Positions 41,349 to 51,340 of a stretch of 64,000 nucleotides of DNA are shown in pieces. The DNA lies in contig NZ_RIBP01000001.1 of NCBI RefSeq assembly GCF_007273535.1, forward strand, positions 992,001 to 1,056,000. The letters are read 5' to 3'. The notes under the pieces were generated by a model, which worked only from the letters and a program-made list of their open reading frames with translations, did no database searches and was not told the origin of the DNA. Position 1 is the first letter of the stretch; the number at the start of each line of letters is the position of its first letter. Origin of the DNA: Niallia circulans (GTDB taxonomy: Bacteria > Bacillota > Bacilli > Bacillales > Cytobacillaceae). Made by a program: the position numbers and the translations under genes.

Positions 41349-41867
41349 TTAAAGACGAATAGACCCATATTGCTGTCGCCCCTCAAACAGAAACGCAATG
41401 ATGCTCTCATAATAAGGGATAAATTTTCTTTGTTCGATTAGCTTTAAGATTTCTTCTTTAGTGGCCCATTTTGCTGCTTGTACCTCTTCAGCCTGTAACG
41501 TCAATTCATTTAGATCAATGTCATATTCTATTAAATAATAATCATCAAAGCCCCGTTCAAAGTTAATAGTAAGGTGTGGACGAAGCTTGTCAAAGTTATA
41601 ATGAATTCCCAACTCCTCGAATAGCTCTCTTGAAGCAGCCTGATGACTTGTATCGCCTGCGATGGCACTCCCGCCACAAGTGATATCCCAAAGATTCGGC
41701 CATCCTTCCTTAAAGGGCTGACGCTGTTGAATGAGCATTTCTCCTTTTGAGTTAAAAATACAGACGTGTACTACTAAATGAAACTCGTCTGGTGCCATTT
41801 CATCTCCACGCATTATTTGTTTTTCGATTTTATTACGATCCTTATCGTATAAATCCCACTTTTCCAT
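41349..41867 (-). CDS. NUDIX hydrolase (IDI/YfcD-like)
   Basis: Start at ATG 41867 (MEKWDLYDKDR), with AAGGAG 7 bases upstream. The 172-residue protein starts like isopentenyl-diphosphate-isomerase-type NUDIX proteins (EKWDLYDKDRNKI ... EFHLVVHVCIFNSKGEMLIQQR). The NUDIX box is GGSAIAGDTSHQAASRELFEELGI; its first Glu is replaced by Asp, while the RELFEELG core is intact. It probably hydrolyses a nucleoside diphosphate-linked substrate. It is monocistronic. Confidence 0.85.
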   Translation of the reverse strand: MEKWDLYDKDRNKIEKQIMRGDEMAPDEFHLVVHVCIFNSKGEMLIQQRQPFKEGWPNLWDITCGGSAIAGDTSHQAASRELFEELGIHYNFDKLRPHLTINFERGFDDYYLIEYDIDLNELTLQAEEVQAAKWATKEEILKLIEQRKFIPYYESIIAFLFEGRQQYGSIRL

Positions 41868-42560
41868 AGTAATGCTCCTTATATAATTTTTTGTAACAAA
41901 ATTCCCAGTGTACTTTAACAATTATTTATATTAATAAAGTTTACAATATATATAAGATAAAGTAGATAAAATGCTTTCAAATTCATATGTTTTTATAACG
42001 AAGACAGTACTCCTTATTCCCACAATAAACATTTAACTCATAAGTCGCAATAAGTGTGCTAACAACCTTTCCTTGACAGCCCTACCTCTTTTTTTCTGGT
42101 CACCACAAAAAAAATCTAAAAATCACAACCAAGATTACAGATTCGATAACGTTTTCGAGCCAGTTAAACGTTCCTGTAGCTGAATAATCGGTATTCTTTT
42201 TAACAATAACCACTAGTAATAGACTTATCATTAAAAACCATCTTCTAAGTAACTCCATGATATCACCACTATTTTTTTATTCTTTCTGCTGTTTAAGAGC
42301 TATTCTTTATTATAAAAAAGATAATGGCATAGGACAGGTTAATCCTTTAATGTCACAAAATAATTGGTTGTGCTAATGTGAAAGTTCAATAGATTTCAGT
42401 AGTGGAGCACCAATAATTAGTCCTTATTAAAAACAGATCAAGTTGAACGTAAAATCACGTCCCTTTTATTAAGCAAGCAAGGATAGACATATAGTTGAAT
42501 CTGACGAGTTTGCTTGCAATTCTGTTAGCGCTTTAGTGGCCATCTCATAAGAAAAAGCCC
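41868..42560. other. Gap before the des promoter
   Basis: It holds the small ORF at 42100-42258 and nothing else that I can support. Confidence 0.4.
42100..42258 (-). CDS. Possible small membrane protein (52 aa)
   Basis: MELLRRWFLMISLLLVVIV ... VILVVIFRFFLW and stop; two hydrophobic segments (about residues 6-19 and 39-52) flank a polar middle (KKNTDYSATGTFNWLENVIES). A weak GGTGAT site lies 4 bases before ATG. Basic start and clear topology are in favour; the lack of other support makes this tentative. Confidence 0.35.
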   Translation of the reverse strand: MELLRRWFLMISLLLVVIVKKNTDYSATGTFNWLENVIESVILVVIFRFFLW

Positions 42561-42561
42561 C

Positions 42562-42602
42562 CTATATGACAAATGTCATATAGCGACCATGACATGTATG
42601 TC
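42562..42602 (+). promoter_or_regulatory. Two DesR-type operator dyads
   Basis: Dyad 1 is CTATATGACA-aa-TGTCATATAG (42562-42583); dyad 2 is GACAT-gt-ATGTC (42591-42602). Their centres are 24 bp apart, on one helix face after about two turns. They precede the weak -35 of the des promoter, as expected for activation by phosphorylated DesR. Confidence 0.65.
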
Positions 42603-42631
42603 TGCAAATATGTTAGGGCTATATTTATAAT
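42603..42631 (+). promoter_or_regulatory. des promoter
   Basis: The -10 TATAAT (42626-42631) is perfect; the -35 at 17-bp spacing (TGCAAA, 42603-42608) is poor. This arrangement suits an activator-dependent promoter. Confidence 0.65.
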
Positions 42632-42660
42632 GTAGATATCGATAAATAGAAGGGAAGCTA

Positions 42661-43695
42661 ATGATGAATATAAAAAACTTAAAACAATTGAGAACTGCTG
42701 TAGCCCCCTTTGAGAAGTCCACTTTAAAAACAAGTGTCTGGCAGCTTGTCAATACTATCCTGCCCTTTGTATTGCTCTGGATTGCGGCCTACAAAAGCTT
42801 AACTATTTCTTATTTTTTAACACTTGTGTTCACTATAGCTGCAGCAGGATTTTTGGTCAGAATTTTTATTATTTTTCATGATTGCTGTCACAATTCTTTC
42901 TTTAAAAACCGGAAGGCGAATAAGGTTTTAGGTACTATTACAGGAATCCTGACATTATTCCCATACAACAAATGGCAACATAGCCATTCTATTCACCATG
43001 CAACAAGCAGCAACCTGGATAAACGCGGCGTCGGCGATTTATGGATGATGACGATTGACGAGTATGAGAATGCCTCTATGTTTGTAAAGCTACAATATCG
43101 CTTGTACCGCAATCCGTTCATTATGTTTATTTTAGGTCCGATTTACGAATTCCTTTTGGCTAATCGCTTTAATCGTAAAGGAGCTAGATGGAATGAAAGG
43201 CTAAATACGTACGCAACTAACATTGCCCTAGTATTATTGGTAATATTGCTTGGAAGTACACTTGGCTGGTCCTCTTTCTTGCTTGTACAGCTGCCGATTT
43301 TTCTTATTTCTGGCTCTGTTGGAGTTTGGTTGTTTTATGTGCAGCATACTTTTGAGGATACGTATTTCGAGGAAGATGAAAATTGGGACTATGTTAAGGC
43401 TGCTGTTGAAGGAAGCTCCTATTATCACCTGCCGAAATGGATGCAATGGCTGACAGGTAATATTGGCTACCACCATGTTCATCATTTAAGTCCAAGAGTT
43501 CCTAATTATAATTTAGAGCAGGTTCATAATGAGACGGAACCTTTGCGGAATGTACCAACTGTAACACTGGTAAGCAGTCTCCGTTCTTTGAAGTTCCGAT
43601 TGTGGGACGAAAAAGACAAAAAGTTTATTAGCTTCTATGAATGGAAAAAACAAAAGAAATCACTTAAATTGTCTGCCGGATCAGGGATGCAATAA
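42661..43695 (+). CDS. des: Acyl-lipid fatty acid desaturase (Des)
   Basis: The 344-residue membrane protein has the three His boxes: H73-DCC-H77, H109-SIHH-113 and a GYHHVHH box near residue 270. Helices lie around residues 28-70 and 175-225. It inserts a double bond into membrane-phospholipid acyl chains (delta-5 in B. subtilis) using a di-iron centre and restores fluidity in the cold. AAGGGAAG precedes tandem ATGs. It lies just upstream of desK/desR, with two DesR-type dyads at its promoter. A 15-bp hairpin (43704-43741) follows the stop. Confidence 0.92.
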   Translation: MMNIKNLKQLRTAVAPFEKSTLKTSVWQLVNTILPFVLLWIAAYKSLTISYFLTLVFTIAAAGFLVRIFIIFHDCCHNSFFKNRKANKVLGTITGILTLFPYNKWQHSHSIHHATSSNLDKRGVGDLWMMTIDEYENASMFVKLQYRLYRNPFIMFILGPIYEFLLANRFNRKGARWNERLNTYATNIALVLLVILLGSTLGWSSFLLVQLPIFLISGSVGVWLFYVQHTFEDTYFEEDENWDYVKAAVEGSSYYHLPKWMQWLTGNIGYHHVHHLSPRVPNYNLEQVHNETEPLRNVPTVTLVSSLRSLKFRLWDEKDKKFISFYEWKKQKKSLKLSAGSGMQ

Positions 43696-43703
43696 CATAA
43701 ACC

Positions 43704-43741
43704 AATTTAGCAGCAATTATGCCATTAATTGCTGCTAAATT
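43704..43741 (+). terminator. 15-bp hairpin between des and desK
   Basis: Perfect stem (43704-43718 with 43727-43741), 8-base loop, weak T-tail. It probably attenuates rather than fully stops read-through into desKR. Confidence 0.55.
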
Positions 43742-43790
43742 ATGTTAAACTGAACAGATGACAGCCAATAAATAATGAGGTTTGAAACTG

Positions 43791-44924
43791 ATGATCAAAA
43801 AATTAGAGGTACTAAAAAAGAGCACCGGCATTTCTCCTTATATATGGACATTACTTACTATTTTGCCCTTTTATTTTATATTTCACGCCTCTTCAGCGGT
43901 TGATGTGATTGCCGGTATTATCCTTACAATTTTATTTTTTCTGTTTTATAGATTAGCCTATCTTTCAAAAGGCTGGACGATATATTTATGGCCCTCCCTT
44001 TTAATCGGGATATCCACCTTTGCCATTTATGCATACAGCTATGTATATTTTTCTTTTTTTCTGTCGTACTTTATCGGTAATATAAAAAAACAAATTCCCT
44101 ATTTTGTCCTTTACTTTATTCACTTGGCGGTTACAACTTTCGCCATTTACTACAAAGTCATAATTGGCGATGCCTTGCTGTTAAAGCAGCTTCCGTTTGT
44201 GCTTATTATTTGGTTTGGCGTTATTTTATTGCCATTGACCATTCATAACCGCAAAGAGAGAGGCCAGCTGCAGGAAAAGCTGGAGGATGCGAATAAGCGC
44301 ATATCCAATTTAGTTAAACTAGAGGAAAGACAGCGAATTGCCAGAGACCTTCATGATACACTTGGCCAAAAGCTCTCCCTTATCGGCTTAAAAAGTGATT
44401 TAGCAAGAAAATTAGTTTACAAGGACCCTGAACAAGCCCGCTTGGAGCTTAAGGATATTCAGCATACTTCAAGAACAGCATTAAATGAAGTCCGAAAAAT
44501 GGTCTCTGAAATGCGTGGCATTAAATTGAGAGACGAGCTTCTCCTCGTCAAAAAAGTATTAGAAGCGGCTGAAATAACCTTGGTTAGCGATATTGCTTCC
44601 AATCTTAAAATGTCATCGATTGCAGAAAACATTATAAGCATGTGCTTAAAAGAGGCTGTTACAAATGTAGTTCGCCATAGCAATGCCACCTCTTGTTATA
44701 TAAGCATCAGCCAAAATAAAAAAGAAACAATCATGGAAATTAAAGATAATGGAACAAGCCCTTTTAAGGAAGAGGATACTCATAATGGAAACGGATTAAC
44801 TGGCATGCGAGAACGTTTGGATTTTATAAACGGTACTTTAGAGATTTCCGTGAATGAGGGAACAATATTAACAATCGTAATTCCACATGATGGGAAATTA
44901 ATCGAAAGGGAGGAGTTATTATGA
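43791..44924 (+). CDS. desK: DesK thermosensor histidine kinase
   Basis: Start at ATG 43791 (MIKKLEVLKKS), because the TTG three codons earlier touches the GAGG. The 377-residue protein has four or five helices (about residues 17-150) that sense membrane thickness. A signalling coiled coil leads to the HisKA_3 motif RIARDLHDTLGQ with His188, the same number as in B. subtilis DesK. The HATPase domain follows (NVVRHSNAT, KDNG, GNGLTGMRERL). It phosphorylates DesR in the cold and dephosphorylates it when warm. It overlaps desR by 4 bp. Confidence 0.92.
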   Translation: MIKKLEVLKKSTGISPYIWTLLTILPFYFIFHASSAVDVIAGIILTILFFLFYRLAYLSKGWTIYLWPSLLIGISTFAIYAYSYVYFSFFLSYFIGNIKKQIPYFVLYFIHLAVTTFAIYYKVIIGDALLLKQLPFVLIIWFGVILLPLTIHNRKERGQLQEKLEDANKRISNLVKLEERQRIARDLHDTLGQKLSLIGLKSDLARKLVYKDPEQARLELKDIQHTSRTALNEVRKMVSEMRGIKLRDELLLVKKVLEAAEITLVSDIASNLKMSSIAENIISMCLKEAVTNVVRHSNATSCYISISQNKKETIMEIKDNGTSPFKEEDTHNGNGLTGMRERLDFINGTLEISVNEGTILTIVIPHDGKLIEREELL

Positions 44925-45520
44925 TCCGGATTGTCATTGCCGAAGACCAGCGCCTGCTTTTAGGTGCTTTAGGTTCCTTACTTGATTTAGAAGATGATAT
45001 TACAGTTGTCGGCAAAGCAAATAATGGTGAAGAAGCAATCCAGCTTGTTAAGGAAAAAAATCCTGATATTTGTATCATGGATATAGAAATGCCTGCCAAG
45101 ACTGGCTTGGAAGCAGCGGAAGAACTCATGAATCATCCTTGCAAAGTCATTATCTTAACTACCTTTGCCAGATCAGGCTATTTCCAGCGTGCTTTAAAGT
45201 CTGGCGTATCGGCATATTTGCTTAAGGATAGTCCAAGCGATGATTTGGCAAAAAGCATCCGCAGTGTGATGGAAGGAAAAAGAATATACGCACCAGAGTT
45301 GGTTGATGATGTATATAAAGAAGAAAATCCCCTAACAGAGCGGGAAAAAGAAGTGCTTATGCTAGTTGCAGATGGAAAAAATACTAAAGAGATTGCTCAA
45401 GAGCTATCAATTAAAACAGGGACGGTACGCAACTATATCAGTATGATTCTCGATAAATTAGAAGTGAAAAATCGCATAGAAGCCATCACAAGATTTAAGG
45501 AAAAAGGATGGTTTAAATAA
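44921..45520 (+). CDS. desR: DesR response regulator (NarL/FixJ type)
   Basis: The 199-residue protein has a receiver domain with acidic pocket E8/D9 and phospho-acceptor D54 (CIMDIEMP), a T in ILTT, and K (LLKD). The LuxR-type HTH is C-terminal (LTEREKEVLMLVADGKNTKEIAQELSIKTGTVRNYISMILDKL). When phosphorylated by DesK it should bind the dyads at 42562-42602 and activate des. The ATGA overlap couples it to desK. Confidence 0.92.
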   Translation: MIRIVIAEDQRLLLGALGSLLDLEDDITVVGKANNGEEAIQLVKEKNPDICIMDIEMPAKTGLEAAEELMNHPCKVIILTTFARSGYFQRALKSGVSAYLLKDSPSDDLAKSIRSVMEGKRIYAPELVDDVYKEENPLTEREKEVLMLVADGKNTKEIAQELSIKTGTVRNYISMILDKLEVKNRIEAITRFKEKGWFK

Positions 45521-45547
45521 AAAAGGACTGAATCCAGTCCTTTTTTT
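45519..45547. terminator. Shared terminator of desKR and the rbs operon
   Basis: Stem AAAAAAGGACT/AGTCCTTTTTT with loop gaatcc; A-run before and T-run after serve both converging operons. Confidence 0.85.
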
Positions 45548-45579
45548 GTCTTTACGCTACTTAAGCCATTCGCTGCTAA

Positions 45580-46497
45580 TTAATCTTTTGTAACTAGTTT
45601 TAGCGGTGCAGCAATGTTTTCCTCGACCTTTTTACCTTGTAAAACGTCTCTTGCAGCATTTACTGCAAGCTTACCAATCAGTTCTGGCTGCTGAGCAACT
45701 GTCGCTTCCAAGTCTCCTTCTTTAATAGCATTCAGGGCGTCGTCATTTCCATCAAATCCAATGACCGCAACATCCTTCCCAGAGCTGTTAATTGCTTCAA
45801 TAGCACCTAATGCCATTTCATCATTATGAGCAAATACTGCTTTAACATCAGGGTTTGCTTGCAGCAGGTTTTCCATGACAGTTAAGCCTTTTGTCCGGTC
45901 AAAATCAGCTGCTTGCTTAGCAATGATATTCAATTGCTTGTCCGCTATGTTATGAAATCCTTGACCTCTTTCCCGTGTTGCTGATGCCCCTGGCACCCCT
46001 TCTAATTCAATAACCTCTGCTTTTTCTCCTAACTTTTCAAGCAGATAATTTGCTGCCATTTCTCCACCCTTAATGTTATCGGAGGCTACTAATGCTTCTA
46101 CCTTCCCTTTATCTGCTGAGCGATCTAATGTAACTACAGGTATACCGATATTATTTGCTGATTGAACAGCAGTTGAAATAGAAGCCGAATCGGTTGGATT
46201 AATAAGCAATGCATCTACCCCTTGCTGAATTAAATCCTCAACATCATTCACCTGTTTTGCCGAATCATTTTGTGCATCAACGATAATAACTTCCATCCCT
46301 AAGCTTTCCGCTTCTTTAACGACTCCATCTTTTAATGAAACGAAAAATGGGTTGTTTAATGTCGAAACCGATAAACCAATTTTTATATCCTTTAGATTCT
46401 CCTTTTTAGCTGGTTTCGCCCATGAAGGCGGTTGCATAGAACAAGCACTTAGGAGTAAAAGTGTTAGTGTTAAACATATAACAATTAATTTTTTCAT
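45580..46497 (-). CDS. rbsB: Ribose ABC transporter, substrate-binding lipoprotein RbsB
   Basis: The 305-residue protein has lipobox LLSAC (Cys19) and the Peripla_BP_4 fold (KIGLSVSTLNNPFFVSLKDGVVKEA, LINPTDSASISTAV, VTLDRSADKGKVEALVASDN, AVIGFDGND). It captures ribose outside the membrane for RbsAC. It is the last gene of rbsRKDACB, ended by the terminator at 45519. No truncation is seen. Confidence 0.92.
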   Translation of the reverse strand: MKKLIVICLTLTLLLLSACSMQPPSWAKPAKKENLKDIKIGLSVSTLNNPFFVSLKDGVVKEAESLGMEVIIVDAQNDSAKQVNDVEDLIQQGVDALLINPTDSASISTAVQSANNIGIPVVTLDRSADKGKVEALVASDNIKGGEMAANYLLEKLGEKAEVIELEGVPGASATRERGQGFHNIADKQLNIIAKQAADFDRTKGLTVMENLLQANPDVKAVFAHNDEMALGAIEAINSSGKDVAVIGFDGNDDALNAIKEGDLEATVAQQPELIGKLAVNAARDVLQGKKVEENIAAPLKLVTKD

Positions 46498-46514
46498 GAT
46501 AATCTCTCCCTATA

Positions 46515-47480
46515 CTACTTTTTACGATCAAGTAATACTGCAATTAATATAACAATCCCCTTAACTACCATTTGATAGAAGGATGATACGCCAAGCAAAT
46601 TCAAGCCGTTATTTAACGTACCGATAATTAACGCACCAATGAGTGTCCCAAAAATGCGTCCTTTGCCTCCTGATAGGCTTGTCCCTCCTAACACAACCGC
46701 TGCAATCGCATCAAGTTCATAGGAAGTACCGGCTGTTGGCTGTGCTGAATTCAAACGAGATGTCAAAATCGCTCCTGCCAAAGCTGCAAGCATACCGGAA
46801 AGACTATAAATCATGATTTTTACTTTTGGTACTTTAATTCCTGAGATTAAAGCTGCCTTTTCATTGCCACCAATCGCATATGTTTTGCGACCAAATGGAG
46901 TTTTGTGCAAAAGAATGAATAAGAATACAAATGCTAGGATCATTGTTATAGCTGGTACAGGTATGCCAAGAAAATATCCACGACCAAATAACTGAAACAG
47001 ATAATTATCTCCAAGACCAGTTATCGGGTTTCCGCCAGTATAAACAAGGGTTAAGCCTCTGAAGATCGTCATTGTTGCTAGTGTCGCAATAAATGGTGCC
47101 ATTTTTCCGATAGTAATAAATAATCCATTGACCATTCCCATTACTGCCCCAAGAATACAGCCAACTAAAATGGCAACAATCGGGTCTACGCCAGCTACCA
47201 TCATTCCTGCTGTCAACGCACTTGATAATGCAAGGATGGCTCCGACAGATAAATCAATTCCTCCAGTCAAAATAACAAAGGTCATTCCAAAAGCTATCAG
47301 TGCATTAATGGCAACCTGCCGTAATAAATTTAATAGATTCAAAGGTTCAAGGAAACTAGGATTCAAGATGGACACAATCACAACTAATAAAAATAGCCCA
47401 AGTAATGGTCCTAACTTTTGAGTAATAGCATTCATCATATTCGTCTTGCTCGGTTGTGTTACTGTATTAAGGGGATTCAT
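46515..47480 (-). CDS. rbsC: Ribose ABC transporter permease RbsC
   Basis: The 321-residue BPD_transp_2 permease has about eight to ten helices, with TGGIDLSVGAILALSSALTAGMM and the EAA-like loop GGNEKAALISGIKVPKVKI. VLGGTSLSGGKGRIFGTLIGA ends it in family style. It forms the membrane channel for ribose with RbsA; the start is 1 bp from the rbsA stop. Confidence 0.92.
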   Translation of the reverse strand: MNPLNTVTQPSKTNMMNAITQKLGPLLGLFLLVVIVSILNPSFLEPLNLLNLLRQVAINALIAFGMTFVILTGGIDLSVGAILALSSALTAGMMVAGVDPIVAILVGCILGAVMGMVNGLFITIGKMAPFIATLATMTIFRGLTLVYTGGNPITGLGDNYLFQLFGRGYFLGIPVPAITMILAFVFLFILLHKTPFGRKTYAIGGNEKAALISGIKVPKVKIMIYSLSGMLAALAGAILTSRLNSAQPTAGTSYELDAIAAVVLGGTSLSGGKGRIFGTLIGALIIGTLNNGLNLLGVSSFYQMVVKGIVILIAVLLDRKK

Positions 47481-47481
47481 A

Positions 47482-48972
47482 TTATTGACCTCCTGTTGCC
47501 AATGTCATAATTTTTTCTTGGGTCGCATTCTCTTTCAATAATTCTCCATTTACTTTTCCTTCATGGACGACGAGGATTCGATCACTCATGCCAAGAATTT
47601 CAGGTAATTCGGAAGATACCATGATAATAGCAACACCACGCTCCGTTAACTCATTCATTAGCTGATAAATCTCTCTTTTCGCACCAACATCAACTCCTCT
47701 TGTTGGTTCGTCTAAAATGAGCAGCTTTGGTCCTATTCCTACCCACTTGGCAATGACAACTTTTTGCTGATTTCCGCCTGAGAGTCTGCCAACAGCGATA
47801 TCCTTGGATTCTGTTTTGACTGTTAAGCGTTTAATCAGCATATTAACAAAGTCTGTCTCACTTTTTTCACGGATAATTCCTTTTGGAGCAAAGCTTGCAA
47901 GAGTTGGCAATACAATATTATCTTTTATAGAGAAATCAAGAATTAACCCTTCATCCTTGCGATCCTCTGTAATGAAGCCGATACCTAACTTAACAGCCTG
48001 AACTGGCGTCTTAATCTGCACTTTCTTGCCATTAATCCATATTTCACCACTATCACTTGAATCAAGACCAAAGATCGTCCTCATAATTTCGGTTCGCCCT
48101 GCACCCATCAAGCCTGAAACCCCAACGATTTCTCCAGCACAAACGGAGAAGTTGATGTTCTCAAAAGAGTCTTTTTTTGTTAATCCCTTTACTTGAAGAA
48201 CCGTTTCACCCAAACTATGATTTCTAGTCGGAAAGCGGTCTGTTAATTCTCTCCCAACCATTTTTCTAACAACCTCATCAAAATTGGTTGCAGGAATGGC
48301 CTTCGTATCAACGGTTTTTCCATCACGCATAACGGTAATCCTGTCACAGATAGCGAAAATCTCCTCCATTCGATGTGAAATATAGACGATGGATACGCCT
48401 TCCTTTTTCAAAGAAGTAATCACATCAAACAGTTTACTGATTTCCCTTTCGGTTAGTGCAGCAGTTGGTTCATCCATAATAATCACTTTTGCTTCTGTCA
48501 TTAATGCCTTCGCAATTTCAATCATTTGCTGTTCCCCAACAGAACAGCTACCCGCCTCTTTATCCAAAGGAATGGATACGGATAATCGCTCAAATTGCTT
48601 TTTTGCTAACGCTTTCATTTCGGTGGTTTTTAACAGCCCAAAGGAATTCTTACGTTCCTTGCCAATAAATAAGTTATCAAGAACAGTCATATCAGGCCAA
48701 ATATTTAATTCCTGATGGATAAAGGTTACGCCGCTTTGCTCAGCTTCTTTTGGATTTCTAAAATAGGTTTCCTTTCCATCAATGGTAATTTTGCCGTTAT
48801 CTCGCGCATGCAATCCTGTAAGAACATTCATCATTGTTGATTTTCCTGCACCATTTTCCCCCATTAGCGCATGTACTTCCCCATCCACCAAATCAAAATC
48901 AACACCAGTTAAAACTTGATTGGTTCCGAACGCTTTATGGATGTTTTCCATTGTAATTCGCATCGTTTTCAC
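47482..48972 (-). CDS. rbsA: Ribose ABC transporter ATP-binding protein RbsA
   Basis: The 496-residue protein has two ABC domains. The first has Walker A GENGAGKS, signature SVGEQQ and Walker B KVIIMDEP. The second has a degenerate Walker A region (GLMGAGRT), signature LSGGNQQ and [10 protein letters not shown]. This asymmetric pair is normal for CUT2 sugar importers. It powers ribose uptake through RbsC. Confidence 0.92.
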   Translation of the reverse strand: MKTMRITMENIHKAFGTNQVLTGVDFDLVDGEVHALMGENGAGKSTMMNVLTGLHARDNGKITIDGKETYFRNPKEAEQSGVTFIHQELNIWPDMTVLDNLFIGKERKNSFGLLKTTEMKALAKKQFERLSVSIPLDKEAGSCSVGEQQMIEIAKALMTEAKVIIMDEPTAALTEREISKLFDVITSLKKEGVSIVYISHRMEEIFAICDRITVMRDGKTVDTKAIPATNFDEVVRKMVGRELTDRFPTRNHSLGETVLQVKGLTKKDSFENINFSVCAGEIVGVSGLMGAGRTEIMRTIFGLDSSDSGEIWINGKKVQIKTPVQAVKLGIGFITEDRKDEGLILDFSIKDNIVLPTLASFAPKGIIREKSETDFVNMLIKRLTVKTESKDIAVGRLSGGNQQKVVIAKWVGIGPKLLILDEPTRGVDVGAKREIYQLMNELTERGVAIIMVSSELPEILGMSDRILVVHEGKVNGELLKENATQEKIMTLATGGQ

Positions 48973-48977
48973 CTCAT

Positions 48978-49376
48978 TTAATTAAAAAATACTCCTGATT
49001 GTAAAATACAATTTGCGTATGGTGTAATCTCACCTGTACGAATGACTGCTTTAGCTTGCTTCGTTAATTGTTTAAACTCCTCGTGGGAAACGTTTTCAAT
49101 TCCCTTATCGGCGAATTTATCCTTTATGTAGCTAGCATGTTCAGGGTTGCCTGCTTCTATTTCAGATGCAATGATCACTTTTTCGATAACCATATCCTCT
49201 TCCACGGCATTCACAACATCTATAAATGAAGGAATGCCGCCTTTAATTGCTAAATCAATCTTTTTAACATCAGCTGGAATTGGTAAACCAGCGTCTGCGA
49301 TTACTATATAATCTGTATGACCGAGATCAGCTAAAATCTTCGCAATGTGACTATTTAAAATGCCAGAACGTTTCAT
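48978..49376 (-). CDS. rbsD: D-ribose pyranase RbsD
   Basis: The 132-residue protein opens [34 protein letters not shown], the RbsD/FucU signature with catalytic His20 region. It interconverts pyranose and furanose ribose so that RbsK can phosphorylate it. The start is 2 bp after the rbsK stop. Confidence 0.92.
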   Translation of the reverse strand: MKRSGILNSHIAKILADLGHTDYIVIADAGLPIPADVKKIDLAIKGGIPSFIDVVNAVEEDMVIEKVIIASEIEAGNPEHASYIKDKFADKGIENVSHEEFKQLTKQAKAVIRTGEITPYANCILQSGVFFN

Positions 49377-49378
49377 AT

Positions 49379-50257
49379 TTATAAACTCCCTTCTACTTCT
49401 TCTCTTGTTGGCATCCCGCCTTGTGCACCGAATTTTGTTACAGACAAAGAGGCAGCCCGATTAGCAAAACGAATGCTATCTTCCATGCTTTTACCTTCAG
49501 CAACCGCAACTGCAAATGCTGCATTAAAGGTATCTCCTGCACCAGTTGTATCAACTGCTTCAACAGAATACGCTGGAATAAGTCTTTCCTTTTCACCATC
49601 ATAATAACGAACTCCGTTTTGACCTTCTGTAACTAATAATTTATTAGGAAACTCTTTAAATACTTCAGCGATATTCTTGTCTTTAAAAAGAATTGCCGCC
49701 TCTGATTCATTTGGTGTCAGATAAGCAGCCCTTTCAATGACTTCTTTACTTATAGGTCTTGCAGGCGCTGGGTTAAGTAATAAGGGCACATCATTTGCAA
49801 AACAAATTTCTGCCACATATTCGACTGTTTCCTCTGGAATTTCCTGCTGAATAAGGACAATATCGGACGCAATAATTGTATTAAGTGCTCTTTCAACTAA
49901 ATCAGGTGTGACATAATCATTAGCACCTTTTACGACAATAATGCTGTTATCACCCTCTGCTAAAGTAATATGTGCTGTGCCTGTTTCTGTATGTGTAACC
50001 CGTTCCACATAGGTTGTATCAACACCATTATCAGCCAAATTGGTTATGATTTTCTCCCCAAACTCGTCGACTCCAACACATCCAATCATATTTACTTCTG
50101 CACCGAGCCTTGCAGCTGCAACAGCCTGGTTAGCTCCTTTTCCACCAGGAACTGTCTTAAAGCTTTCTCCAATAATCGTTTCCCCTTGATGTGGTCGTTT
50201 TGCTGCAGTTACAACTAAATCGATAGAAGAACTGCCAATAGTCGTGATTTTAATCAT
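49379..50257 (-). CDS. rbsK: Ribokinase RbsK
   Basis: The 292-residue PfkB-family kinase shows [15 protein letters not shown] near residue 39, NPAPARPI mid-protein and the catalytic [13 protein letters not shown] near residue 236. It phosphorylates ribose to ribose-5-phosphate. It overlaps the end of rbsR by 8 bp, so the two are translationally coupled. Confidence 0.92.
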   Translation of the reverse strand: MIKITTIGSSSIDLVVTAAKRPHQGETIIGESFKTVPGGKGANQAVAAARLGAEVNMIGCVGVDEFGEKIITNLADNGVDTTYVERVTHTETGTAHITLAEGDNSIIVVKGANDYVTPDLVERALNTIIASDIVLIQQEIPEETVEYVAEICFANDVPLLLNPAPARPISKEVIERAAYLTPNESEAAILFKDKNIAEVFKEFPNKLLVTEGQNGVRYYDGEKERLIPAYSVEAVDTTGAGDTFNAAFAVAVAEGKSMEDSIRFANRAASLSVTKFGAQGGMPTREEVEGSL

Positions 50258-51236
50258 TTTTCTCCACCTTTCTTGTCGTTTGCCTTTCTATAAAGGTTAC
50301 AGGCAATTCAATATTCTTTAGTGCTAACGGCTTGTTATTTATAATGTTCATTAATAGTTTGGCAGCTTCCCTCCCCATATCATAGGCAGGCTGTCTTATA
50401 GTTGAAAGGGATGGAAACAGCAGCTTGCTAAGCGGAATATCATCATATCCTATAATTTGCAAATCTTCTGGAATAGATCTTCCGATGCGCAGTGCCTCAT
50501 GTAATATCGCTGCCGCACTTAGATCATTGCTGGCAATTATTCCATCTGTTTCAGGAAACTTCTCAAATAAGTTTTTAGCCATTTTTTCGGCATCATAAAA
50601 GCTAAACGATGATGTAATCACTTGAAAGTCCACATTAGCAGCACACAACTCATCAACTGCACCCTTGAATCTGTCTTGTGCAGTCCTTAATTCAATCGGA
50701 CCTCTTAGTAATGCGATTCGTTTACTGCCTCTTCTGACCATTTCTTGTGCTGCTTTTTTTCCTCCATCCACTCCATCTGCATAAACAGAAGGATAACTTC
50801 CTGTTATGCGATCAAGTAAAACGACAGGGAAAGAAAGATTTTCGTAAAGGTTCGTTTCAGCCTGATTAGTTGCTGAAATAATTCCGATTACATTATTTTG
50901 TTTAAAAGTTTGTATGTAATCTATTTCTTTTTCTAATTTCTCATCAGCATTGCCAATAATTAAGTGGAGTCCTTGCTCCTGCATTTCATCCTCTACCCCA
51001 CGAGCTAGCTCAGGAAAGAAGGGATTACGAATATCGGGGAGCAATAACCCTATTAATCTTGATTTTTTTTTATATAAAGATCTTGCTACTTCATTTGGTT
51101 TATAATTTAATTCTTTTATTGCGTCGTTAACGAGCTTCCTCGTATCTTCATGTGCATAGCCTTTGTTGTTTAATACTCGTGAAACGGTTGCCACAGATAC
51201 TCCGGCTCTTTTGGCAACATCCCGTATTGTAGCCAT
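50250..51236 (-). CDS. rbsR: LacI-family ribose operon repressor RbsR
   Basis: Started at ATG 51236 (MATIRDVAKRAGVS), 7 bases after AGAGGTG. The 328-residue product has an N-terminal LacI HTH (ATIRDVAKRAGVSVATVSRVLNNKGY) and a periplasmic-binding-like sensor (LIGLLLPDIRNPFFPELARGVEDEM ... IGYDDIPLSKL). It represses the operon in the absence of ribose through the palindrome 15 bp upstream and heads the operon R-K-D-A-C-B. Confidence 0.92.
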   Translation of the reverse strand: MATIRDVAKRAGVSVATVSRVLNNKGYAHEDTRKLVNDAIKELNYKPNEVARSLYKKKSRLIGLLLPDIRNPFFPELARGVEDEMQEQGLHLIIGNADEKLEKEIDYIQTFKQNNVIGIISATNQAETNLYENLSFPVVLLDRITGSYPSVYADGVDGGKKAAQEMVRRGSKRIALLRGPIELRTAQDRFKGAVDELCAANVDFQVITSSFSFYDAEKMAKNLFEKFPETDGIIASNDLSAAAILHEALRIGRSIPEDLQIIGYDDIPLSKLLFPSLSTIRQPAYDMGREAAKLLMNIINNKPLALKNIELPVTFIERQTTRKVEKND

Positions 51237-51250
51237 GAACTCACCTCTTT

Positions 51251-51268
51251 TGTGTAACCGGTTACACA
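51251..51268 (-). promoter_or_regulatory. RbsR operator / CcpA cre
   Basis: Perfect 18-bp palindrome TGTGTAACC-GGTTACACA. Its inner 14 bases TGTAACCGGTTACA fit the cre consensus TGWAANCGNTNWCA at every position, so CcpA and RbsR may share it. Confidence 0.8.
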
Positions 51269-51269
51269 C

Positions 51270-51298
51270 ATAGTAACCTATTATTTTTTGGTGCGCAA
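51270..51298 (-). promoter_or_regulatory. rbs operon promoter
   Basis: Minus strand: -35 TTGCGC (51293-51298), 17-base spacer, -10 TACTAT (51270-51275). The operator lies directly downstream, over the transcription start, so binding would repress. Confidence 0.6.
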
Positions 51299-51340
51299 GA
51301 TATATAATTTGATAATCTGCCGAGGTTTCTTAGAATTACT

